Below, one piece after another: positions 1 to 7,929 of a DNA stretch of 64,000 bases. The notes beneath the pieces are model-generated. The model saw only the letters and a program-made list of their open reading frames with translations, was not told where the DNA came from and did no database searches. The stretch spans positions 620,001-684,000 of the forward strand of contig NZ_AP022613.1 of NCBI RefSeq assembly GCF_010730195.1, in the 5' to 3' direction. Numbering within the stretch: the stretch's first letter is position 1; every line of letters begins with the position of its first letter. This stretch comes from Mycobacterium conspicuum (GTDB taxonomy: Bacteria; Actinomycetota; Actinomycetes; Mycobacteriales; Mycobacteriaceae). The position numbers and the translations under genes were made by a program.

Positions 1-1
1 C

Positions 2-175
2 GTGGTGGACTGGCTCAGCCGCAGGGACGCCACCGGTGACGACGCGGAACCGATCGGACTGCTGACCTATCTGCTGCTGAAGCGTATCGACGACCTGGCC
101 TACGGCATCGGCCTGTGGTGGGGCGTGGCGCGCGAGCGAAACGCTCGTGCCCTCAAACCCCAGATTCGTACCTAG
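2..175 (+). CDS. mftF: mycofactocin glycosyltransferase MftF, C-terminal end (partial)
   Basis: Only the last 57 codons are in the window; the gene enters from the left edge and stops at TAG 173-175. The tail reads through a hydrophobic stretch ([22 protein letters not shown]) and ends ...KPQIRT, as in C-termini of the membrane-associated MftF glycosyltransferase, which glucosylates the peptide-derived redox cofactor mycofactocin. The assignment rests mainly on the next gene being mftG, since mftF-mftG is the conserved mycobacterial order (Rv0696-Rv0697). The catalytic GT2 domain lies outside the window and cannot be checked. Confidence 0.75.
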   Translation: MVDWLSRRDATGDDAEPIGLLTYLLLKRIDDLAYGIGLWWGVARERNARALKPQIRT

Positions 176-192
176 GCTTCCGAGCCGCCGCT

Positions 193-1632
193 TTGAGCGC
201 CATCGTCTCGCACAGCGATGTGCTGATCGTCGGTGCCGGCAGCGCTGGATCGGTTGTTGCCGAACGCCTTTCGGCCGATCCCAGCCGCACGGTGACGGTC
301 CTCGAGGCCGGACCCGGGCTTGGCGACCCTGAGCTGTTGGCACAGACCGCCAATGGGTTGCAGCTTCCGATCGGCGCGGGCAGCCCGCTGGTGCACCGCT
401 ATCTGAGCCGGCTCACCGACCGCCCCGCGCGACAGTTGCCCATCGTGCGCGGGGCCACGATCGGGGGCTCCGGCGCCGTCAATGGCGGGTACTTCTGCCG
501 CGGGCTGCCTGCGGACTTTGACGGCATCGGCCTACCCGGCTGGGCGTGGTCCGACGTGTTGGATCACTTCCGGGCCATCGAGACGGACCTGGATTTCGAC
601 GGCCCGGCCCACGGCGACAGCGGGCCCATCCCGGTTCGCCGCACGCACGACATGACCGGTTGCAGCGAAACCTTCGTGGCCGCCACCGAGCGGGCGGGGT
701 TTCCTTGGCTGGCTGACCTCAACGACGTCGGTCCGCACCTGCCGTCGGGAGTCGGCGCGATCCCGCTCAACATCGTCGATGGCGTGCGCACTGGTGCCGG
801 CGCGGCCTTTTTGATACCGGCGCTGGCACGGGCCAACCTGACGCTGCTGGCACAGACGCAAGCGGTGCGGCTGCGTTTCTCCGCGGGGGCGGTCGTGGGT
901 GTCGACACCGTTGGTCCCGAAGGGCCCGCGACCCTGACCGCCGACCGAATTGTCTTGTGCGCCGGGGCGATTCAGTCGGCACACCTGCTGATGCTTTCCG
1001 GCGTCGGCGACGAGGCGATGCTCAAGGCCGTCGGCGTCGACGTGGTCGCGCCGCTGCCGGTCGGGACGGGCTGCAGTGATCATCCGGAATGGGTGCTGCC
1101 GACGAACTGGACGGTAGCGGTGGACCGCCCAGTGTTGGAGGTGGTGCTGACGACCCCCGAAGGCATCGAAATCCGGCCGTATACAGGGGGTTTCATAGCG
1201 ATGACCGGCGACGGCACCGCGGGACATCGAGATTGGCCGCACATCGGGGTGGCGCTCATGCGGCCCCGATCACGCGGACGCATCACGCTGGTCTCGGCCG
1301 ACCCGTCGACGCCACCGCTGATCGAACACCGCTACGACAGCGAACCCGCCGACATTGCGGACCTTCGGCAGGGCGGCGAATTGGCCCGCGAATTGTGTAG
1401 TTCCGCAACGCATATCGGACCGAACATCTGGGCGACGTCACAACACCTGTGCGGCAGCGCGCCGATGGGCGCCGACGACGACCCGAAAGCCGTTGTCGAC
1501 CAACGGTGTCGGGTGCTCGGCGTAGAAAACCTGTGGGTCATCGACGGCTCGGTCCTGCCGGTAGTTCCCAGCCGTGGCCCGCACGCGACGATCGTGATGC
1601 TCGCACACCGTGCGGCACAGTTTGCCGGCTGA
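193..1632 (+). CDS. mftG: mycofactocin-associated GMC-family dehydrogenase MftG
   Basis: A flavoprotein of the glucose-methanol-choline oxidoreductase family. MftG is thought to re-oxidise mycofactocinol and pass electrons towards the respiratory chain. The FAD-binding Rossmann motif VGAGSAGS follows the start closely, a GGSGAVNGGYF block matches GMC signature 1, and the C-terminus carries the catalytic-type motifs SQHLCGSAPMG and SRGPHAT. The frame is open back to position 115, but TTG 193 gives 479 residues, the length of the M. tuberculosis protein, and avoids overlap with mftF (17-base gap). No strong Shine-Dalgarno is visible at 193, so the start is likely rather than certain. The gene ends 6 bases before the stop of the convergent PE gene. 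Confidence 0.88.
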   Translation: MSAIVSHSDVLIVGAGSAGSVVAERLSADPSRTVTVLEAGPGLGDPELLAQTANGLQLPIGAGSPLVHRYLSRLTDRPARQLPIVRGATIGGSGAVNGGYFCRGLPADFDGIGLPGWAWSDVLDHFRAIETDLDFDGPAHGDSGPIPVRRTHDMTGCSETFVAATERAGFPWLADLNDVGPHLPSGVGAIPLNIVDGVRTGAGAAFLIPALARANLTLLAQTQAVRLRFSAGAVVGVDTVGPEGPATLTADRIVLCAGAIQSAHLLMLSGVGDEAMLKAVGVDVVAPLPVGTGCSDHPEWVLPTNWTVAVDRPVLEVVLTTPEGIEIRPYTGGFIAMTGDGTAGHRDWPHIGVALMRPRSRGRITLVSADPSTPPLIEHRYDSEPADIADLRQGGELARELCSSATHIGPNIWATSQHLCGSAPMGADDDPKAVVDQRCRVLGVENLWVIDGSVLPVVPSRGPHATIVMLAHRAAQFAG

Positions 1633-1638
1633 GGTCGG

Positions 1639-2460
1639 CTACTCCGCCGATGCCGCCCACGCGGACGTCGCCGCGGGTTGTTCGTTGCTGTTGCCCGCTG
1701 GCCCTGCCGCTGCGGGAGGGGCCACCGTCGGCGCCGCCGCCACCGCGGTGCCGTTCAGTGGCACGGGTGGCATCGCCGCGAGGGGAGAGAATGGCGCTTC
1801 GGCCTCCACTGCGGCCAGCGGTGCGGTCGCCGACGCCGGCGTCCCCGACGCCACCGGAACGTCCGATCCCGCCGGCACCGCCGCTTCGGGCGTGCCGGCC
1901 GGTATCAGCGCCGACGGGCCACTCGCAGCGGGCGTCGGCGTCGCCGCGCCGGGCGGTACGAGCACCGACGGCACCGCCGACGCCGGCGCAACCGCGGTCA
2001 CCGGTGGCGCCGGCGGAGTGACCGGTGCCGAGACGCTCGCCGGCCCCGCGGCGGCCAGTGGCGCCGACCCCGCCGCGGAGGCCGCGCTGCCGGCCACCGG
2101 TTGCGCGACATTCAACACCTGACCGGTCGCGGTGCTGTCGGTCAGCAATCCCGAGCCGACGGTTTGCAATGGCGTGGCGTTAGCGGCCTCGGCGAGCACG
2201 TACTGTTCGGCGCCGCCGCTCATCAGCTGCACGAACTGAGTGTGAAACGCCTGTGCCGCGGCGCTGATCGCCTGGTAGGCCTGGGCGTGCGCGCCAAACA
2301 GCGCCGCGATGCTCGCCGATACCTCGTCCGCCCCGGCTGGCAACACGCCTGAAACCGGGCCCAACGCCGCGGAATTGGCGTCGTTGAGTGCAGTACCGAT
2401 ATTGGACAGATCTGTAGCCGCGGTGGCCAGGTATTCCGGCGCCGCGATCACGTACGACAT
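1639..2460 (-). CDS. PE family protein with Ala/Pro-rich C-terminus
   Basis: A 273-residue PE protein. The N-terminus MSYVIAAPEYLATAATDL is a classic PE start, and the approximately 95-residue helical-hairpin domain includes the ADEVSASIAALF and QAFHTQFVQL segments and the usual YxxxE-like region (QYVLAEAAN). PE proteins are exported by ESX type VII systems, normally as heterodimers with a PPE partner; none is adjacent here. After about residue 110 the protein becomes low-complexity Ala/Pro/Val/Thr sequence without PGRS repeats. Its ATG (2458-2460) lies inside the 3' end of the upstream MFS gene (13-base overlap), so the two are probably co-transcribed. M. tuberculosis has no PE gene at this site. 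Function unknown. Confidence 0.85.
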   Translation of the reverse strand: MSYVIAAPEYLATAATDLSNIGTALNDANSAALGPVSGVLPAGADEVSASIAALFGAHAQAYQAISAAAQAFHTQFVQLMSGGAEQYVLAEAANATPLQTVGSGLLTDSTATGQVLNVAQPVAGSAASAAGSAPLAAAGPASVSAPVTPPAPPVTAVAPASAVPSVLVPPGAATPTPAASGPSALIPAGTPEAAVPAGSDVPVASGTPASATAPLAAVEAEAPFSPLAAMPPVPLNGTAVAAAPTVAPPAAAGPAGNSNEQPAATSAWAASAE

Positions 2461-4139
2461 ATGGGATCCCCCCCACGAGGTCCAGACGTGGCTCGCTCCC
2501 CGATGCGAACTTGATCCGAGCGTAATGCTATCGCAGATCCCCCCGAGGGGTTTTCGCTTTTCCTGCGTGCCGCCAGGATCCGGCGCACCGAGCGCAGTTG
2601 CTGCCCCTCCCGCCCGGGCGCCCAGACCCCGATCAGGACCGCCGCAATGCCGACGATCACGGCCATCGCGATCGTCGAGGCGTGCATGGCCGTCAGGAAT
2701 GCGGTCTTGCTGACCTCGGCCAGCTCGCGGCCCTGCGGGCCCAGTTTGCCCGCTACCTCGACGGCCTTGGCCAGCGAATCGGCCGCGGGCCGACGCACGG
2801 GCTCCGGAAAGTTCGCCAGCCTGGCCTCGAGTTCGTGGGAATAGCGTCCGGCCAGGATCGACCCGGCCACGGCGATGCCCAGCGCTCCGCCCATCTCCCG
2901 CGAGGTGTCGTTCACCGCCGAGGCGACGCCCTGCTTTTCGTCGGGGACCGCACCCATGATCGCTGAGGTCGTCGGTGCCGTGCACATTCCGATGCCCGTC
3001 GCGAGTATCAATGTCGGCCAGGCGAATTCGCCGTAGGTCGAGTGCAGGTCTAAGCGGCACATGCACGCGAATCCGACCGCCATGAGCGCCGTGCCGACGA
3101 ACAGCACGACTCGCAGGCCCAGCTTCGGCACGTACCAGAACGACAACGCGGAAAAGATGCCCAGCGGAACCATGAACGGGCCGAACGCAATTGCCGTCGT
3201 CAGCGGCGAATACCCCATGATCTGCTGGACGTATTGCATGCCGACATAGAAGAACCCGAACGTCGCACCGAACAGGATGACGATCGACGCCACCCCGGTG
3301 GCGAAACCGGGGTCAGCAAACAGGCGCACGTCCAGCAGCGGATGTCGCCGGCGAAATTCGACGACACCGAACACCGCGGCGATGACGGCTCCCGCGACCA
3401 AACCACCCCAGACCAGCGGATCGCTCCAGCCGCGGTCGGGTGCCTCCAGGATCGCGGCGACCGCGATCGCAACGGCCGCACCGATCAGCACCGCACCGAG
3501 CCAGTCGACGCCCGGAGCGGTGGTGTCGCGCGAAGACGCCACCGTGCACCCCAGGGCGAAGATCGCCAGCCCGGCGATGCCGAGTGACCAGAAGATCGCA
3601 TGCCAGTCCCAAAAGCGAAGCAGTAGGCCAGATCCGAGCATGCCGAGGACGCCACCGGACCCGGCCGTGCCCGCCCAGAGCCCAACGGCCTTCATGCGGT
3701 CGGCCTTCGGATAGGCCACGGTCAGCAACGACAGCGTCGCGGGCATCACCAGCGCCGCACCCACACCGGCCAATGACCGGCCCGCGATGATCTGTACCGG
3801 GCTGTGCAGCAACGCCGGGGCGATCGACCCGAGCGCGAAGATCACCAGACCGGCCAGCAGCGCACCCCGGCGCCCGTAGCGGTCGCCGATGGCCCCGGCG
3901 GGCAGCAGCAGGCATGCCAGCGCGACGGTGTAGCCGTCGACGACCCATGTCAGCTGTGCCTGCGTCGCCGAGGTGGCCACCGCGAGATCCGGCAGCGCCG
4001 TGTTCAGGGCCGTCATGGACGCGACCACGAGCCCGACGCCCATGCAGGCCACCGCCAGGGTCCACGCTCGCGCGCGGGGGCTACCGCCGATGCTGACCGC
4101 ATCAGTACGCTGGTCGGGCGGAACAATGGTTTGCACCAT
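2448..4139 (-). CDS. MFS drug efflux transporter, DHA2 (EmrB/QacA) family
   Basis: A 563-residue proton-driven multidrug exporter of the inner membrane. There are about 14 hydrophobic segments. The motif-A loop GDRYGRRGALLAG follows the second segment and a motif-C-like run is seen at GIAGLAIFALG. The segment VPDEKQGVASAVNDTSREMGGALG is the typical late DHA2 signature. The start ATG (4137-4139) is preceded by a strong purine-rich Shine-Dalgarno (gggggaggagg, minus strand). It is divergent from a TetR regulator, the standard arrangement for repressor-controlled efflux, and its tail overlaps a downstream PE gene. Substrate cannot be inferred. Confidence 0.9.
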   Translation of the reverse strand: MVQTIVPPDQRTDAVSIGGSPRARAWTLAVACMGVGLVVASMTALNTALPDLAVATSATQAQLTWVVDGYTVALACLLLPAGAIGDRYGRRGALLAGLVIFALGSIAPALLHSPVQIIAGRSLAGVGAALVMPATLSLLTVAYPKADRMKAVGLWAGTAGSGGVLGMLGSGLLLRFWDWHAIFWSLGIAGLAIFALGCTVASSRDTTAPGVDWLGAVLIGAAVAIAVAAILEAPDRGWSDPLVWGGLVAGAVIAAVFGVVEFRRRHPLLDVRLFADPGFATGVASIVILFGATFGFFYVGMQYVQQIMGYSPLTTAIAFGPFMVPLGIFSALSFWYVPKLGLRVVLFVGTALMAVGFACMCRLDLHSTYGEFAWPTLILATGIGMCTAPTTSAIMGAVPDEKQGVASAVNDTSREMGGALGIAVAGSILAGRYSHELEARLANFPEPVRRPAADSLAKAVEVAGKLGPQGRELAEVSKTAFLTAMHASTIAMAVIVGIAAVLIGVWAPGREGQQLRSVRRILAARRKSENPSGGSAIALRSDQVRIGERATSGPRGGDPICRT

Positions 4140-4240
4140 GGCCGATGCGCCTCCTCCCCCTGGGGGCGTATTGACTTTCGAGACTAATAGTCTTGTACAT
4201 AGACGCCTGGTCTTGTTTCCAAACAGGGAGGTAGCTCACA
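4140..4240. promoter_or_regulatory. divergent MFS/TetR control region with palindromic operator candidate
   Basis: This 101-base region lies between the divergent efflux pump and regulator. It contains the inverted repeat AGACTA-A-TAGTCT at 4181-4193, with flanking half-site-like GTCTTG copies at about 4190 and 4211. A palindrome between a TetR gene and its divergent target is the usual operator position (inference). It also holds the two Shine-Dalgarno sequences: the minus-strand one near 4152-4162 and GGGAGG at 4226-4231 for the TetR gene. Confidence 0.5.
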
Positions 4241-4888
4241 ATTACCGACGAGAGCACCGATCCCCGTCCGGCGCGGTCTAAGGCTCGTTTGCTGGAAGCC
4301 GCCGCCGGGTTGCTGAGCGCCGGTGGGCCGAGCGCGGTGACCGTGGACGCGGTCATCCGCACGGCCAACGTGGCCCGAGCCACCCTGTATCGCCACTTCC
4401 CGAGCGGGAACGATTTGCTGGCGGCCGCATTCAACAGCCTGCTACCGGTCTCGCCGACGCCTCCGGCCGAGGGCTCGCTGCGCGACCGGCTGGTGGCCGT
4501 CGTGCTGGCCCAGGCCGAGTCCATCGCTGAGGCGCCGGTGATGATGACCGCGATGGCTTGGTTGGCGCTGGGCCGCGACCTGGACGAGATGCCGGAGCCC
4601 CGCCACGCCGGTGCCGGCGACAGTCCGATCAGCACACTGCGTGAACGCATCGCCCAGCAGTACGCGGCGCCGTTCGATGTCATCTTCGACAGCCCGCAGG
4701 CCGCCGAATTGGGCGAGGTCGACCGATCCCGGGCGATCGCGATGTTGATTGGCCCGCTGGTGCTGGGCCGGCTATCCACCCTGCCGGATTTCGACTACCG
4801 CGAATGTGCGCGCGCGGCCGTCGACGGTTTCTTACACGTCCAGCGCGCCCAACACGCGGACCCGGGCCGAATGCCCAACGTGGGGTAG
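4241..4888 (+). CDS. TetR/AcrR-family transcriptional regulator (apparent ATT start)
   Basis: Repressor-type regulator of about 215 residues, probably controlling the divergent MFS pump. The N-terminal helix-turn-helix is clear: SKARLLEAAAGLLSAGG, then VTVDAVIRTANVARATLYRHFPS, with the canonical LYRHF recognition end. The remainder is a helical ligand-binding domain. The first conventional start in frame is TTG 4289, but that would delete half of helix 1. The frame stays open back to the stop at 4232-4234 with no ATG, GTG or TTG, and an ideal Shine-Dalgarno (GGGAGG, 4226-4231) sits 9 bases before ATT 4241. I therefore place the start at ATT. A mutated ATG or a sequencing error is possible. 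Confidence 0.8.
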   Translation: MTDESTDPRPARSKARLLEAAAGLLSAGGPSAVTVDAVIRTANVARATLYRHFPSGNDLLAAAFNSLLPVSPTPPAEGSLRDRLVAVVLAQAESIAEAPVMMTAMAWLALGRDLDEMPEPRHAGAGDSPISTLRERIAQQYAAPFDVIFDSPQAAELGEVDRSRAIAMLIGPLVLGRLSTLPDFDYRECARAAVDGFLHVQRAQHADPGRMPNVG

Positions 4889-4911
4889 CAGCGATCCAAG
4901 GGGCGGCCGGA

Positions 4912-4995
4912 TTGGCGATCGTCGTCGCCGGGCTCGTGGCGGCGGGGTGTTCGAAAGCACCGATCAAGGACGCTGCGGCGCCTAGGGTCCGATAA
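4912..4995 (+). other. possible tiny lipoprotein ORF or lipoprotein remnant
   Basis: In the 260-base gap after the TetR gene, one frame reads from TTG 4912 through a hydrophobic stretch into a lipobox-like LVAAGCSK, then stops after 13 more residues. This looks like a lipoprotein signal peptide with almost no mature protein: a degraded gene, a very small lipoprotein, or chance. AAGGGG lies upstream at workable spacing. No other gene is visible between 4889 and 5148. Confidence 0.2.
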
Positions 4996-5148
4996 CGCTT
5001 CGCCGACGCCCGTCGTGCGTCGTCTAGCGCCCCGTTTCTAGCCGCATTTCGGCGCCCGACCTGCACCCCAAGGGTTTTTCAAGGATCCCTGCAGGGCCGG
5101 CTCAGAACCTTTTCTCGACGCACCAGACCGCCGAGAAAAGGGAAATTC

Positions 5149-5562
5149 ATGCCCCGCACTGCCAACGCCAAGACCGCCTTCATGACCCGCGTCGTCGGCT
5201 TCCTGGCCGTGGTGGCGGGCCTGTTGGTCGCAGCCGCGTTGCTGGTCCTATTCGCCGCGGCGGCCCACGCCGCCCTGGCTTCCTCGCCCGGGACCGACCG
5301 CGCCGTCGGGATGCACCGCCCGGGCGCCGCTCCCCATGTCCGCCACGCGCACTCTGGCCTGCGCAAGGACGGTGGCCGCCACCGCCGACCCGCTCACCAG
5401 TCGCGCCAGGCGTCAGGCTGCCGCCCCTGCCAGCATCGACCCCCGCACGGCAGCGCTCGGACCTACTTGGCGTCGATGGGGTGGACGCACAAGACCGTGC
5501 ACCGGGTCCAGGGTGGGCACCATCACGCGCAAGGGCACGCGCAACCCGGTTGGCTAGTCTGA
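5149..5562 (+). CDS. hypothetical small protein with one N-terminal membrane segment
   Basis: ATG 5149 follows a purine-rich AAAAGGGAAATTC. The first 45 residues look genuine: a basic start (MPRTANAKTAFMTR) and a long hydrophobic helix (VVGFLAVVAGLLVAAALLVL) ending AHAALAS, resembling a signal anchor or signal peptide. After about residue 60 the composition shifts to His/Arg/Gln-rich sequence, ending in HHHAQGHAQPGW, which looks like an out-of-frame read. The gene may be frameshifted or the true product shorter. I do not recognise the family. It precedes the S10 leader on the same strand. Confidence 0.4.
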   Translation: MPRTANAKTAFMTRVVGFLAVVAGLLVAAALLVLFAAAAHAALASSPGTDRAVGMHRPGAAPHVRHAHSGLRKDGGRHRRPAHQSRQASGCRPCQHRPPHGSARTYLASMGWTHKTVHRVQGGHHHAQGHAQPGWLV

Positions 5563-5684
5563 CCGCACCGCGAGTTTCGGTGATTGCGCCGCCATCGGTC
5601 ACCTCGTCGCCGGAGTTGCCAGAACCATCGCCAGGAATTTGGCCGTCACGGCGATCTAGGGCATACTATTCGGGTTGCCCTGCG

Positions 5685-5700
5685 CCAGGTTTACGCCTGG
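5685..5700 (+). promoter_or_regulatory. small hairpin in S10 leader
   Basis: CCAGG (5685-5689) pairs with CCTGG (5696-5700) across a 6-base loop, just downstream of the candidate -10 element. It would form near the 5' end of the leader RNA. No U-tract follows, so it is not a simple terminator. Confidence 0.3.
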
Positions 5701-5870
5701 TCGGGCATACGACCAGCGTCCACACGGGCGCGTCCGGTCTCATCCTTGGAGCGCGACTAATTTGGCCTTGTGCTAAGCGCGCCGAGGCCGCGTGCGGGTG
5801 ACACACCCGAGCGCGGGGGCCGGTTGGACCACGACAGGTAAACAGCGGCGCAGTATTCGGCGCGACGCTC

Positions 5871-5898
5871 GATCGGCCCAGAGTTGGGCGGGCCGATC
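5871..5898 (+). promoter_or_regulatory. strong hairpin in S10 leader
   Basis: A perfect 9-bp stem: GATCGGCCC (5871-5879) pairs with GGGCCGATC (5890-5898) across a 10-base loop. It lies 75 nt before the rpsJ start and has no following T-run. It is a candidate regulatory RNA element or protein-binding stem. Confidence 0.45.
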
Positions 5899-5927
5899 AG
5901 CGCGCCGAGGGCACTGAGACATGGATC

Positions 5928-5946
5928 AAGCCCGGGTACCGGGCTT
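5928..5946 (+). promoter_or_regulatory. GC-rich hairpin immediately upstream of rpsJ
   Basis: AAGCCCGG (5928-5935) pairs perfectly with CCGGGCTT (5939-5946) over a 3-base loop, 27 nt before the GTG start of rpsJ. It leaves the Shine-Dalgarno region (GAGGGTAGGG) exposed, so it may set ribosome access or be a protein-binding site (inference). Confidence 0.45.
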
Positions 5947-5973
5947 CAAGAAGAGTGAGGGTAGGGAAAAAGC

Positions 5974-6279
5974 GTGGCGGGACAGAAGATCCGCATCAGG
6001 CTTAAGGCCTACGACCATGAGGCTATCGACGCCTCGGCGCGCAAGATCGTCGAGACCGTCGTCCGCACCGGTGCCAGCGTCGTAGGACCGGTGCCGCTGC
6101 CGACCGAAAAGAACGTGTATTGCGTCATCCGCTCCCCGCACAAGTACAAGGACTCGCGGGAGCACTTCGAAATGCGCACACACAAGCGGTTGATCGACAT
6201 CCTCGATCCCACGCCGAAGACCGTTGACGCCCTGATGCGCATCGATCTGCCGGCCAGCGTCGACGTCAACATCCAGTAG
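5974..6279 (+). CDS. rpsJ: 30S ribosomal protein S10
   Basis: First gene of the S10 operon. The 101-residue product begins [19 protein letters not shown] and carries the S10 signature ([19 protein letters not shown]). Full length for the family. S10 is part of the 30S head near the A site and also acts as NusE in antitermination. The start is GTG 5974 after a purine-rich GAGGGTAGGG. A 15-base gap separates it from rplC. Confidence 0.98.
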   Translation: MAGQKIRIRLKAYDHEAIDASARKIVETVVRTGASVVGPVPLPTEKNVYCVIRSPHKYKDSREHFEMRTHKRLIDILDPTPKTVDALMRIDLPASVDVNIQ

Positions 6280-6294
6280 GAGACTTCCCGAGCA

Positions 6295-6948
6295 ATGGCG
6301 AGAAAAGGCATTCTGGGCACCAAACTGGGCATGACGCAGGTGTTCGACGAAAACAACCGAGTCGTTCCGGTGACTGTGGTCAAGGCCGGGCCCAATGTGG
6401 TGACCCGCATCCGCACCCCGGAGCGCGACGGCTACTCCGCCGTGCAATTGGCCTACGGCGAAATCAGCCCACGCAAGGTCAATAAGCCGGTCACCGGTCA
6501 GTTCACCGCCGCCGGGGTCAACCCGCGCCGCCACGTGGCCGAGCTGCGCCTGGAAACCCCGGACGCCGCAGCCGAATACGAGGTCGGCCAGGAGCTGACC
6601 GCCGAGATCTTCGCCGACGGCAGCTACGTCGACGTGACCGGCACCTCCAAGGGCAAGGGCTTCGCCGGCGGGATGAAGCGGCACGGCTTCCGCGGGCAGG
6701 GCGCCGCCCACGGTGCCCAGGCGGTCCACCGCCGTCCCGGGTCGATCGGTGGATGTTCCACCCCCGCACGCGTATTCAAGGGAACCCGGATGGCCGGCCG
6801 GATGGGCAACGACCGGGTGACCGCGCAGAACTTGTTGGTACACAAGGTCGATGCCGAGAACGGCGTGCTGTTGATCAAGGGCGCGGTTCCCGGGCGCACC
6901 GGTGGACTCGTCATGGTCCGCAGCGCGATCAAACGAGGTGAGAGCTGA
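6295..6948 (+). CDS. rplC: 50S ribosomal protein L3
   Basis: 217 residues starting [17 protein letters not shown], the universal L3 N-terminus. The internal loop [28 protein letters not shown] reaches towards the peptidyl transferase centre and contains the conserved Gln region. L3 is an early 23S rRNA assembly protein. Its TGA overlaps the ATG of rplD (TGATG), indicating translational coupling. Confidence 0.98.
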   Translation: MARKGILGTKLGMTQVFDENNRVVPVTVVKAGPNVVTRIRTPERDGYSAVQLAYGEISPRKVNKPVTGQFTAAGVNPRRHVAELRLETPDAAAEYEVGQELTAEIFADGSYVDVTGTSKGKGFAGGMKRHGFRGQGAAHGAQAVHRRPGSIGGCSTPARVFKGTRMAGRMGNDRVTAQNLLVHKVDAENGVLLIKGAVPGRTGGLVMVRSAIKRGES

Positions 6949-7601
6949 TGGCACTCAAGATTGACGTTAAGACGCCGGGCGGCAAGGTCGACGGCTCCAT
7001 CGAGCTGCCGGCCGAATTGTTCGACGCCCCGGCCAACATCGCGCTGATGCACCAGGTGGTCACCGCGCAGCGCGCCGCGGCCCGTCAGGGCACGCACTCG
7101 ACCAAGACCCGCGGCGAGGTCAGCGGCGGCGGGCGGAAGCCCTACCGGCAGAAGGGGACTGGTCGTGCCCGGCAGGGCTCGACGCGGGCCCCGCAGTTCA
7201 CCGGCGGCGGCACCGTGCACGGCCCCAAGCCGCGCGACTACTCGCAGCGCACGCCGAAGAAGATGATCGCCGCGGCGTTGCGCGGCGCCCTGTCGGACCG
7301 GGCGCGCAACGGGCGCATCCACGCCGTCACCGAACTGGTGACGGGTCAGACCCCGTCGACCAAGAACGCCAGGGCGTTTCTGGGCACGCTGACCGACCGC
7401 AAGCGGGTGTTGGTCGTCATCGGCCGCAGCGACGAGACCGGCGTCAAGAGCGTGCGCAACCTGCCCGGTGTGCACATCCTGTCGCCGGACCAGCTCAACA
7501 CCTACGACGTGCTGCGCGCCGACGACGTGGTGTTCAGCGTCGAGGCGCTCAACGCGTACATCACGGCGAACACCAAGAGTTCCGAGGAGGTAACGGCGTA
7601 A
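6948..7601 (+). CDS. rplD: 50S ribosomal protein L4
   Basis: 217 residues. The extended loop ([29 protein letters not shown]) that lines the exit tunnel is intact and matches the L4 family. In enteric bacteria L4 is the autogenous repressor of the S10 operon; whether it binds the leader seen here is unknown. It starts inside the rplC stop codon and its own stop abuts the rplW ATG at 7602. Confidence 0.97.
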   Translation: MALKIDVKTPGGKVDGSIELPAELFDAPANIALMHQVVTAQRAAARQGTHSTKTRGEVSGGGRKPYRQKGTGRARQGSTRAPQFTGGGTVHGPKPRDYSQRTPKKMIAAALRGALSDRARNGRIHAVTELVTGQTPSTKNARAFLGTLTDRKRVLVVIGRSDETGVKSVRNLPGVHILSPDQLNTYDVLRADDVVFSVEALNAYITANTKSSEEVTA

Positions 7602-7904
7602 ATGGCGACCATCGCTGACCCCCGCGACATCATCCTGGCCCCGGTCATCTCGGAGAAGTCCTACGGGCTGCTGGACGACAACGTGTACACGTTCGTGGTG
7701 CACCCCGATTCGAACAAGACGCAGATCAAGATCGCTGTCGAGAAGATCTTCTCCGTCAAGGTCGCGTCGGTGAACACCGCGAACCGCCAGGGCAAACGCA
7801 AGCGCACCAGGACCGGATACGGCAAGCGCAAGAACACCAAGCGCGCGATCGTCACGCTGGCCCCGGGCAGCAAGCCGATCGACCTGTTCGGAGCACCGGC
7901 CTAG
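7602..7904 (+). CDS. rplW: 50S ribosomal protein L23
   Basis: 100 residues, full length. It contains the L23 core ([19 protein letters not shown]) and the conserved basic segment near [22 protein letters not shown]23 sits at the tunnel exit and docks trigger factor and SRP. It follows rplD without a gap; a GAGGAGG-like sequence at the end of rplD serves as its Shine-Dalgarno. Confidence 0.97.
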   Translation: MATIADPRDIILAPVISEKSYGLLDDNVYTFVVHPDSNKTQIKIAVEKIFSVKVASVNTANRQGKRKRTRTGYGKRKNTKRAIVTLAPGSKPIDLFGAPA

Positions 7905-7929
7905 CGCCGAGAGAGAGACCTGATTAGAC

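Larger units (their letters stand above)
5563..5973 (+). promoter_or_regulatory. long leader and promoter region of the S10 ribosomal operon
   Basis: A 411-base stretch without a convincing gene. It holds a possible promoter (TTGGCC 5639-5644, 19-base spacer, TACTAT 5664-5669) and three inverted repeats listed separately. A leader of about 300 nt before rpsJ suggests post-transcriptional control, as known for S10 operons in other bacteria through different RNA structures. An open frame from ATG 5921 overlaps rpsJ but does not look like a real protein. Confidence 0.45.

Noticed and set aside
532..1242. 236-codon minus-strand open frame inside mftG
   Set aside because: It lies fully antisense to a well-supported gene, has shadow-like Arg/Gly/His-rich composition, and matches no family. 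High GC creates many such frames.
5921..5973. ATG-started upstream ORF overlapping rpsJ
   Set aside because: It runs out of frame into rpsJ, has no convincing ribosome site and is explained by the palindrome at 5928-5946.
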